From an uncultured Collinsella sp. (lineage in GTDB: Bacteria; Actinomycetota; Coriobacteriia; Coriobacteriales; Coriobacteriaceae), in NCBI GenBank assembly GCA_958446785.1, contig CAUCXP010000140.1, positions 1 to 5,066 on the forward strand: a stretch of DNA of 5,066 nt. The letters are read 5' to 3'. A program made the translations under genes and the position numbers. This document shows positions 1 through 4,534 of this stretch, piece after piece. Numbering within the stretch: the stretch's first letter is position 1; each line of letters starts with the position of its first letter. Under the pieces are notes generated by a model. It made no database searches and was not told the DNA's origin. It was given only the letters and a program-made list of their open reading frames with translations.

Positions 1-661
1 GCTCGGCAACTTCTTTACGCTGGCCGAGGTCCTCGAGCAGCACTCCGCTGCCGCTCTGCGCCTTCTGATGCTGCAGACGAGCTATCGCTCGCCGCTCGAC
101 TTTTCCTGGGAGCGCTTGGAGGGTGCCGAGAACTCGCTCACGCGTATCGCCGGTACGGTCGAGAACCTGCGCTGGGCTGCGAACCATGCGACGGCCGATG
201 CCGATGCGGCTGCCGCCGAGGCGTTTGCCGCCAAGGCCGCCGAGACCCGTGCCACCTTTAAGGAGTGCATGGACGACGACTTTAACACCGCCGGTGCCAT
301 GGGTGCCGTCTTTGGCTTTGTGACCGAGTGCAACCAGTACCTGGAGCAGGCGGGCGACGCTGCCGACAAGGCCGCCGCGCTTGCCGCGGCTGACACGTTG
401 GCCGAGCTGCTCGATACGTTTGGCGTTGAGCTCCCCGAGCCCAAGGTCGAGCTGCCGCTGGGCCTGCTGGGCGTTGCCGCCGGCCTGGTTGCCTACACGG
501 GTGACGATGTGGACGAGGCCGCTGCCAAGATTCTCGAGGCCCGCGCCGAGGCCCGTGCCGCCAAGAACTGGGACCTGGCTGACGCCATCCGTGACCAGCT
601 CAAGGACCTCGGGCTGACGATCGAGGATACCGCCGCGGGCACTCGTATTAAGAGTCTCTAG
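1..661 (+). CDS. cysS: Cysteinyl-tRNA synthetase, C-terminal part (5' end outside window)
   Basis: Cytoplasmic class I aminoacyl-tRNA synthetase that charges tRNA-Cys with cysteine. The open frame already runs at base 2 (L-G-N-F-F-T-L), which is the stretch that directly follows the KMSKS signature in CysRS, so the catalytic half lies just outside the window. Visible are 219 residues: YRSPLDFSWE, the conserved start of the helical DALR-type domain; DDDFNTAGAMGAVF, matching the family DDFNTPxA motif; and a C-terminal anticodon-binding tail with ADAIRDQLKDLGLTIEDT, matching IRDxLxxxGIxLEDTPxG. It ends with TAG at 659-661. The middle contains alanine-rich low-complexity helix (about 180-270 and 355-410). 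The ATG at 68 is internal, not a start. It is followed after 143 bases by rlmB on the same strand, the order known from Firmicutes. Recognition is secure from the motifs. Confidence 0.95.
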   Translation, partial: LGNFFTLAEVLEQHSAAALRLLMLQTSYRSPLDFSWERLEGAENSLTRIAGTVENLRWAANHATADADAAAAEAFAAKAAETRATFKECMDDDFNTAGAMGAVFGFVTECNQYLEQAGDAADKAAALAAADTLAELLDTFGVELPEPKVELPLGLLGVAAGLVAYTGDDVDEAAAKILEARAEARAAKNWDLADAIRDQLKDLGLTIEDTAAGTRIKSL

Positions 662-790
662 TATTTGTCGACCGTTCGAGGTGCGGCAGATTGCCTTGAA
701 AGAGGAGGGCATAGACCTGGTGGTCATGCCCGACGATTGAAAGGCAAGGTGCCGTGGCTCGGACGGTCGATTCTTGTTCGTTATCTATTT

Positions 791-797
791 AAGGAGG
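791..797 (+). promoter_or_regulatory. Ribosome binding site of rlmB
   Basis: AAGGAGG, a full anti-Shine-Dalgarno match, lies 7 bases before the ATG at 805. It fixes that start, and it rules out the overlapping frame that would open at the TTG at 665. Confidence 0.85.
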
Positions 798-804
798 TCG
801 CCTT

Positions 805-1719
805 ATGGCCGACAATCGCAAGCGTACGCCTCGTGGCGGCAAGCAGGCTGCTTCTGGTTCGCGTCCGATTCGCCGCAACGACCGCGCTGCCGCTCCCAAG
901 GGCCAGCGCGAGCGCTCACAGGCTGCTCGCCCGCAGCGCGAGCGTAGCCGCGATAACGTCCAGGTTCCCAAGGGCGAGTTTATCGAAGGTCGCCGTGCTG
1001 CCGCCGAGGCACTGCGTACCGGCTTTCCCGTCAAGTGCGCGCTCATCGCTGAGGGCGGGGAGCGCGATGCCGCCTTGTCGCACCTGGTCGACGACCTCAA
1101 CGCTGCAGGCGTCCGCATTAAGTATGTGCCGCGCGCGCAGCTCGATGCGCTGTCGAGCCATGGCGCTCACCAGGGCATCGCGCTCGAGGTTGGCAACTTC
1201 CCCTATGCCGATGCCGCCGATATCCTCGACCGCGCTGGTGACGGCCCGGCACTTGTCGTGGTGCTCGACCACGTGACCGACGACGGCAACTTTGGCGCCA
1301 TTGTGCGCTCCGCCGAGGTCGTGGGCGCGGCCGGCGTCGTCATCGCCAACAAGCGTGCCGCCGGCGTGACCGTGGGCAGCTACAAGACTTCAGCCGGTGC
1401 CGTCATGCATCTGCCTATCGCGCAGGTTCCCAATATCGCCCGTGCACTCGACGACCTCAAGGCCGCTGGCTTTTGGGTGGGCGGTGCTTCTGAGCACGCC
1501 GAAGGTAGTTGCTGGGATGCTCCCTTCGAGGGTCGCGTGGCGCTCGTCATGGGGTCCGAGGGCGACGGCATCTCGCGCCTGGTGCTCGAGAAATGCGACT
1601 TTTTGACCAAGCTTCCCCAGCGCGGCATGACCGAGAGCCTCAATGTTGCCCAGGCGACCACGGCGCTGTGCTTTGAGTGGCTGCGCCGCAACGCCGGCGA
1701 GCTCATGGGGGAGGAGTAG
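805..1719 (+). CDS. rlmB: TrmH/SpoU-family 23S rRNA (guanosine-2'-O-)-methyltransferase RlmB
   Basis: SAM-dependent 2'-O-ribose methyltransferase of the SPOUT fold; RlmB modifies G2251 (E. coli numbering) in the P-loop of 23S rRNA. The 304 residues show: a strongly basic, probably disordered N-terminal tail (residues 1-55, rich in R, K, Q, A); the SpoU substrate-binding domain (about 57-130, starting GEFIEGRRAAAEAL); and the knotted catalytic domain with motif 1 DHVTDDGNFGAIVRSA (155-170, N162 and R168), motif 2 LVMGSEGDGIS (247-257) and motif 3 LPQRGMTESLNVAQA (270-284, S278-L279-N280). The core matches the roughly 245-residue family; the extra length is the basic tail. It lies downstream of cysS and 3 bases upstream of the NYN gene, so it is probably co-transcribed with the latter. 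Assignment to RlmB rather than another TrmH paralogue rests on the GRRAVxEAL-type N-terminal domain and the neighbours. Confidence 0.9.
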   Translation: MADNRKRTPRGGKQAASGSRPIRRNDRAAAPKGQRERSQAARPQRERSRDNVQVPKGEFIEGRRAAAEALRTGFPVKCALIAEGGERDAALSHLVDDLNAAGVRIKYVPRAQLDALSSHGAHQGIALEVGNFPYADAADILDRAGDGPALVVVLDHVTDDGNFGAIVRSAEVVGAAGVVIANKRAAGVTVGSYKTSAGAVMHLPIAQVPNIARALDDLKAAGFWVGGASEHAEGSCWDAPFEGRVALVMGSEGDGISRLVLEKCDFLTKLPQRGMTESLNVAQATTALCFEWLRRNAGELMGEE

Positions 1720-1722
1720 CAC

Positions 1723-2400
1723 ATGTCCAAGAAGAACCGTGCCAAGTCCAAGGCCAAGCGCTTTGGCGAAGGCTCGGCCAAGCCGATTGTCTCGGCCGCG
1801 ACCTACGGCGTGGGCGGCAATGCGTTCGCACAAGCCATCGCCGATCCGGTCTCGACGGTGCACTCCAACAAGCCCGAGCTGCTGGTGGTCGACGGTTACA
1901 ACGTGATTCACTGCACGCCGCGCTACGAAAAGCTCGTGTACGACCATTCTGACGATCCGTATTCCAGCGACGTTCACGATATGGCGCGCACCGCCCTCAT
2001 CAACGACGTCGCCGCCTTTGCCCAGGGCCGTTACGAGGCTGTGATCGTGTTCGACGGCGCGGGCAATATCTCCAGTGAGCGCCCCAACCTGCCGGCCCGC
2101 GGCGTGCGCATCGAGTTTTCGCCGACAGGCGTCTCTGCCGATACCGTGGTGCAGAAGCTCTGCATCGAGGCGCGTGAGGAGGGCCGCGCGTGCTCCGTGG
2201 TGTCGAGTGACGGCACAATCCAGGCCGTCGTCATGGGCAAGGGTGTCACGCGTATTTCGAGCCGCATGCTGGTGGACGAGATCAAGCAGATCGATAACGA
2301 CGTTCACGAGGCAGAGGAAGCTCCGCAGATCAAGATGACTCTGGGCAGTCGCCTGAGCCCCGATGCCCTGGCCAAGCTCAAGGCCCTGCGCGGGAGGTAG
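1723..2400 (+). CDS. yacP: NYN (PIN-like) domain RNase, YacP/Rae1 family
   Basis: Probable metal-dependent endoribonuclease; the B. subtilis member Rae1 (YacP) enters the ribosomal A site and cuts mRNA during translation. The acidic residues of the NYN/PIN active site are visible: VVDGYNVI (55-62, D57 and N60), VFDG (109-112, D111), VSAD (137-140, D140) and SSDGTIQ (161-167, D163). The domain spans about 52-195 of 225 residues. The Firmicutes protein is about 170 residues, so this one has an extra N-terminus of about 50, starting with a Lys/Arg-rich patch (MSKKNRAKSKAKR), and a short C-terminal tail. The ATG is 3 bases after the rlmB stop, with its ribosome site GGGGGAGGAG (1707-1716) inside the rlmB end, which indicates translational coupling. 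Cleavage of mRNA in this organism is inferred from the family only. Confidence 0.85.
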   Translation: MSKKNRAKSKAKRFGEGSAKPIVSAATYGVGGNAFAQAIADPVSTVHSNKPELLVVDGYNVIHCTPRYEKLVYDHSDDPYSSDVHDMARTALINDVAAFAQGRYEAVIVFDGAGNISSERPNLPARGVRIEFSPTGVSADTVVQKLCIEAREEGRACSVVSSDGTIQAVVMGKGVTRISSRMLVDEIKQIDNDVHEAEEAPQIKMTLGSRLSPDALAKLKALRGR

Positions 2401-2426
2401 GGGAGTTGGCGGGCGATGCTGTCTCG

Positions 2427-3767
2427 CTAACTCCATTCAGCGATGTCGATCATTCTTTCGAGGCGCCATGTTAGCGCCTCTTTTAGATAAGGCAGTCTCG
2501 CTGTAAGAGCGTCGTTTTTGGATAGGATTTCAATTGCCTCGTCAACGAAACCCTCGAGCTTGTCGTCGTCAAACCAGCTCATATCCTCAACAAGCAGCAT
2601 TTGTTTCGCGGGGCTTGAATGAAACTGCGCGCTGGTAAAACTGTGCTCTCCTGCCTTAAGCTCCTCTAGAGAAACGTTGCACCAGAGCGATGATCCCGAA
2701 TCGAAGATGGGGGCAGGTCTGCAGGCTAGCGTGTTGACGTTTCGCACAAGGCCAAAGTTACGCCAATGGCGATCATAGTTGGCAATGATGTCATCGCATA
2801 CAATCATGCGGTCAAGGGCGCCTTTTATATCTGTCGCTCCAAGCTCCTCGCAGTTTGCTACATACCGTTCGTAATCGGTTAGTCGCTCGTCTGCATTTGC
2901 ATGCTGGTTTACATAGAACGCAGGGACATACTCTTCTTCATCAGTTAAGAAGACATCGCATATGCTCAGGGCGGAAGTGCCCGTGCCCTCGAGCGAGTAA
3001 GGCACATAATCGCAGGCGTTTAGGATGCGACGGTGGAGCGCGGTCGCCACCAGCTCGTTATAAGGTTCCTGGTTCAGGTGTGCTCCTGCCTTATGCAGAA
3101 TTCGGCGCCCGCCCTCGCATGTCCAGTACTTTTGAAGATTGCCGTCCGACGTGTTATCGGGCTTTGCGGCAGCTGCCTTACCCTCCGGGGCGAAGGGTGC
3201 AATGGTTAGCGAGACGTCATCAAAAGCATTATTGAAGAAATTGATATCTTCCCACGCGAGACCGGAGTCTTCGGGCCTAATCCAATACTGGTCGGATAAG
3301 GAGAGGCCAAGATTTCGCTGTACGAGTTCATCGGGAACATCGACTGCGGCTTCTGCAAGCAGGGAGGCTAGCCCAATGCGTGCGAGCGGGATACCGCGGC
3401 CGCGCCACCAGATGCGGAAGGAGTCGAGCGACACGGGACTATTGGGGCCAAGTACTCCAATAGGGGCGTGGGCGTAATCGATGTCGGCACCGATGTGGGT
3501 AAAGTCTTTTCGCGATGTGCTGTAGACCAGCTGGACGACTTCGTGCGTGCGGTTCATGAGGGTAAACGTAATCTCGCTTTTTCCATGGCCTCGACGGGGG
3601 CGTCCCCCCGTTTTGGTCACGGAGCGGAGCCGTGCGTTGACGCTGTCTTTGTCGATGAGCCATACACCAGAAGCCTTGCGTGCCTCAAGCGCTCCGTTTT
3701 TTATGAGCTCTTGCACCCTGCGCGGGGTGATGTCGAGTAGCTCTGCAGCTTCCTTCGTGGTCAACAT
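2427..3767 (-). CDS. HTH-HipA fusion: excisionase/MerR-like DNA-binding domain joined to HipA-type kinase
   Basis: Predicted Ser/Thr kinase of the HipA superfamily with a DNA-binding domain on the same chain. With the start at 3767 it has 446 residues. Residues 2-47 form an excisionase/MerR-type helix-turn-helix (LTTKEAAELLDITPRRVQELI, then VWLIDKDSV). A linker with K/R-rich GGRPRRGHGK follows (about 54-63). A middle region carries GIPLARIGLASLL and LSLSDQYWIRPEDSGLAWED (about 155-174), a signature I associate with HipA-like proteins of Gram-positives. The kinase part has a phosphate-binding loop TSDGNLQKYW (206-215), lysine K226 (ILHKAG), catalytic loop NYDRHWRNFG (330-339; D332, N337; like HipA NxDRHxxN) and the metal-binding IFDSGSSL (D356). 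All key kinase residues are present, so it should be active. Start choice: ATG 3767 has GAAGGG 7 bases upstream; the ATG at 3809 overlaps a -10 box. Lower GC than its neighbours suggests transfer. Substrate unknown; no separate hipB-like gene is next to it. Confidence 0.8.
   Translation of the reverse strand: MLTTKEAAELLDITPRRVQELIKNGALEARKASGVWLIDKDSVNARLRSVTKTGGRPRRGHGKSEITFTLMNRTHEVVQLVYSTSRKDFTHIGADIDYAHAPIGVLGPNSPVSLDSFRIWWRGRGIPLARIGLASLLAEAAVDVPDELVQRNLGLSLSDQYWIRPEDSGLAWEDINFFNNAFDDVSLTIAPFAPEGKAAAAKPDNTSDGNLQKYWTCEGGRRILHKAGAHLNQEPYNELVATALHRRILNACDYVPYSLEGTGTSALSICDVFLTDEEEYVPAFYVNQHANADERLTDYERYVANCEELGATDIKGALDRMIVCDDIIANYDRHWRNFGLVRNVNTLACRPAPIFDSGSSLWCNVSLEELKAGEHSFTSAQFHSSPAKQMLLVEDMSWFDDDKLEGFVDEAIEILSKNDALTARLPYLKEALTWRLERMIDIAEWS
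2460..2484 (+). terminator. Candidate rho-independent terminator of the cysS-rlmB-yacP run
   Basis: Perfect 7-bp stem GAGGCGC (2460-2466) / GCGCCTC (2474-2480), 7-base loop, followed by TTTT (2481-2484) and A/T-rich sequence, 60 bases after the yacP stop. It lies inside the last codons of the convergent kinase gene. A second, longer stem without a T tract sits at 2402-2411 / 2425-2434 (GGAGTTGGCG / CGCTAACTCC, one G-T pair) and overlaps that gene's stop codon; it could act in either direction, but less convincingly. Confidence 0.5.
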
Positions 3768-3774
3768 CGCGAAA

Positions 3775-3780
3775 CCCTTC
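3775..3780 (-). promoter_or_regulatory. Ribosome binding site that sets the kinase start at 3767
   Basis: On the minus strand GAAGGG precedes ATG (3767-3765) by 7 bases. The alternative ATG at 3809-3807 is preceded by A/T-rich operator sequence without any purine-rich site. The HTH domain also begins directly after the 3767 start, as is usual for this domain type. Confidence 0.65.
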
Positions 3781-3782
3781 GC

Positions 3783-3798
3783 CAGAACGAATAGTTTT
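3783..3798. repeat. Third copy of the operator site, downstream of the predicted transcription start
   Basis: CAGAACGAATAGTTTT is the exact 16-base reverse complement of 3817-3832, separated from it by 18 bases. It lies in the short 5' leader of the kinase mRNA if translation starts at 3767. Together with the palindrome this gives three copies of the ACGAATAGTTTT site, centres at about 3792, 3822 and 3838, around one promoter. Confidence 0.7.
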
Positions 3799-3807
3799 AT
3801 CTTCTTC

Positions 3808-3836
3808 ATTGTAATAAAAACTATTCGTTCTGACGA
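3808..3836 (-). promoter_or_regulatory. Predicted sigma-70 type promoter of the HTH-HipA kinase gene
   Basis: Minus strand: -35 TCGTCA (3836-3831, 4 of 6 consensus), 17-base spacer, -10 TACAAT (3813-3808, 5 of 6). The last two bases of the -10 are the A and T of the upstream ATG (3809-3808), so transcription would start near 3801, downstream of that ATG. This argues for the 3767 start. The -35 and spacer are covered by the palindrome at 3817-3844. A TTGACC at 3861-3856 could be a -35 but has no good -10. Confidence 0.55.
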
Positions 3837-3844
3837 ATAGTTTT
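3817..3844. promoter_or_regulatory. Perfect palindromic operator in the kinase promoter
   Basis: AAAACTATTCGT (3817-3828) and ACGAATAGTTTT (3833-3844) are exact reverse complements, with TCTG between. The site covers the -35 and most of the spacer of the predicted kinase promoter, so a bound protein would block RNA polymerase. The likely binder is the HTH domain of the adjacent kinase (inference). It has no T tract and lies upstream of both transcripts, so a terminator role is unlikely. Confidence 0.7.
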
Positions 3845-3869
3845 GAGATGTGGTCGGTCAAAGGGCCTG

Positions 3870-3898
3870 TTGCGCCTCGCCCGCAATTCCTTTATTCT
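3870..3898 (+). promoter_or_regulatory. Likely promoter of tRNA-Thr
   Basis: TTGCGC (3870-3875), 17-base spacer, TATTCT (3893-3898), about 30 bases before the tRNA 5' end. Match to consensus is moderate (3 and 4 of 6) but spacing is ideal and the position is right. A GC-rich leader containing the palindrome TTCGCGCGAA (3907-3916) lies between it and the tRNA. Confidence 0.5.
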
Positions 3899-3928
3899 AA
3901 ACAGGCTTCGCGCGAAAGCGCCAAGTGT

Positions 3929-4003
3929 GCCAGTGTGGCGCAACGGTAGCGCAACTGATTTGTAATCAGTGGGTTGCAGGTTCGATTCCTGTCACTGGCT
4001 CCA
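3929..4003 (+). tRNA. tRNA-Thr (anticodon UGU)
   Basis: All arms fold. The acceptor GCCAGTG (3929-3935) pairs fully with CACTGGC (3993-3999). The D stem is GCGC/GCGC (3938-3941, 3949-3952) with loop AACGGTA. The anticodon stem is ACTGA/TCAGT with loop TTTGTAA, giving anticodon TGT (3961-3963), which reads ACA threonine codons. The T arm is GCAGG/CCTGT with loop TTCGATT, followed by discriminator T (4000) and encoded CCA (4001-4003). It is transcribed divergently from the kinase gene and ends in its own terminator, so it is a single-tRNA unit. I see no second copy of its 3' end in the window that would mark an integration site. Confidence 0.97.
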
Positions 4004-4012
4004 TGAGAGTTT

Positions 4013-4051
4013 CGGGCTTTGTTCCTTGTGGGACAGGGCCCGTTTCTATTT
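4013..4051 (+). terminator. Rho-independent terminator of tRNA-Thr
   Basis: A 13-bp stem (4013-4025 with 4030-4042, four G-T pairs, base CGGGC/GCCCG) with loop TTGT is followed by TTTCTATTT (4043-4051). It begins 10 bases after the tRNA CCA. Confidence 0.85.
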
Positions 4052-4112
4052 AGGTGGTGCGCCATCGGGTTAGCGCCCATCCCGTTTTTGGTTTGTCTCG
4101 TCCTCCAGTTTG

Positions 4113-4247
4113 TCTAAATCTGTAACACCAAGACCGATATTTGGCATCTAACTGTTACAGATTGAGATGAAACTTAGGGTGTTTTGGGAATATCTTGATC
4201 TGTAACATGTAGAAGCGGAATAGGCCTCTTGCCGTTACAGATCGAGA
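4113..4247. repeat. Ordered array of four TCT-NN-ATCTGTAAC sites in alternating orientation
   Basis: Sites: forward 4113-4126, reverse 4154-4167, forward 4193-4206, reverse 4234-4247. Each has TCT, two variable bases (AA, CA, TG, CG) and ATCTGTAAC. They form two inverted pairs, each with 26 bases between ATCTGTAACA and GTTACAGAT, and the second pair is shifted by exactly 80 bases. The two 26-base interiors share roughly half their positions (for example AGA, GGC, TCT), so the pairs look like copies of one element. Each pair could fold as a hairpin of 9-11 bp plus a partly paired extension. A further TTGTCTCG (4093-4100) is the complement of CGAGACAA (4243-4250) at the far end. Function unknown: a non-autonomous interspersed repeat, a structured RNA or a protein-binding array are all possible. 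Confidence 0.75.
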
Positions 4248-4278
4248 CAAGGGCGGGTACGGACCTGGACGTCCTGCT

Positions 4279-4339
4279 CGAGCGTGGATTTCTGGACGCG
4301 CGAGAGAAAAAATCTCCCGACCGGAGAACGAGCGTGGAT
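4279..4339 (+). repeat. 11-bp direct repeat CGAGCGTGGAT, two copies 50 bases apart
   Basis: Exact copies at 4279-4289 and 4329-4339, flanking the purine/A-rich segment 4301-4327. Too short to name; could be chance, remnants of a larger repeat, or a protein site. Confidence 0.45.
4303..4327 (-). terminator. Weak terminator-like hairpin with T6 tract, minus strand
   Basis: On the minus strand TCTCC (4327-4323), 5-base loop, GGAGA (4317-4313), then TTTTTT (4312-4307) and CTCT. The stem is only 5 bp but the T tract is the best on this strand. It lies about 210 bases after the PTS stop, so it would be a second, downstream stop point. Confidence 0.3.
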
Positions 4340-4399
4340 AATTAACTTGGATAGGGAGTTAAGGTAAACACCGATTGTCTATCGACGGCTTTAGAAACG

Positions 4400-4432
4400 A
4401 CGACCCCGATTCCATTGTGGAATCGGGGTCGT
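4400..4432 (-). terminator. Perfect 15-bp hairpin, probable terminator or 3'-end structure of the PTS transcript
   Basis: ACGACCCCGATTCCA (4400-4414) pairs without mismatch with 4418-4432 over a 3-base loop. Flanking T runs are short on both strands (GTTTG to the right on +, CGTTTCT on -), so orientation is uncertain; it could work in both. The only gene reading toward it is the PTS gene, whose stop is about 100 bases upstream on the minus strand. Confidence 0.55.
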
Positions 4433-4534
4433 TTGTGCCTCAGGAATCCGAATGGATTAATCGAGCTCCTAAGGACCTTCTTGGGTTCTTGCTAATGGTC
4501 TGCCGAGGATGTCTCCAATGCAAACAGCGGGCAT

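Larger units (their letters stand above)
4052..4534. other. Non-coding stretch between the tRNA terminator and the PTS gene 3' end
   Basis: No convincing gene. The only + frame of note (4375-4563, TTG start) reads through a perfect hairpin and into the antisense of the PTS gene, and has no ribosome site. The stretch holds the four-copy inverted-repeat array (4113-4247), an 11-bp direct repeat (4279-4289, 4329-4339), a small palindrome TTAACT-N9-AGTTAA (4342-4362) and two hairpins (4303-4327, 4400-4432). The 4433-4534 part shows nothing specific. Confidence 0.7.

Noticed and set aside
665..1276. Plus-strand frame overlapping the start of rlmB
   Set aside because: TTG start without a ribosome site; the AAGGAGG at 791-797 serves the ATG at 805, and the translation is Arg/Ser/Ala shadow sequence of rlmB.
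1390..2436. Long minus-strand open frame (348 codons) antisense to rlmB and yacP
   Set aside because: It mirrors two confidently identified genes in GC-rich DNA, is His/Ala/Leu/Arg-rich without a recognisable domain, and has no ribosome site.
3817..3844. Palindrome as a terminator
   Set aside because: It is upstream of both flanking transcripts, is A/T-rich and overlaps the -35 of a plausible promoter; an operator explains it better.
3929..4003. tRNA-Thr as integration site of a mobile element
   Set aside because: No integrase and no second copy of the tRNA 3' end in the window; the kinase gene lies on the 5' side and the 3' side continues into the tRNA's own terminator.
3892..4080. Minus-strand 62-codon frame with SDRNRTCNPLITNQLRYRC-type sequence
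   Set aside because: It is the antisense translation of the tRNA-Thr gene, a well-known false protein pattern.
4113..4247. Possible CRISPR array
   Set aside because: The repeats alternate in orientation, are only 14 bases with two variable positions, and the interiors are related to each other rather than unique spacers; no cas gene is present.
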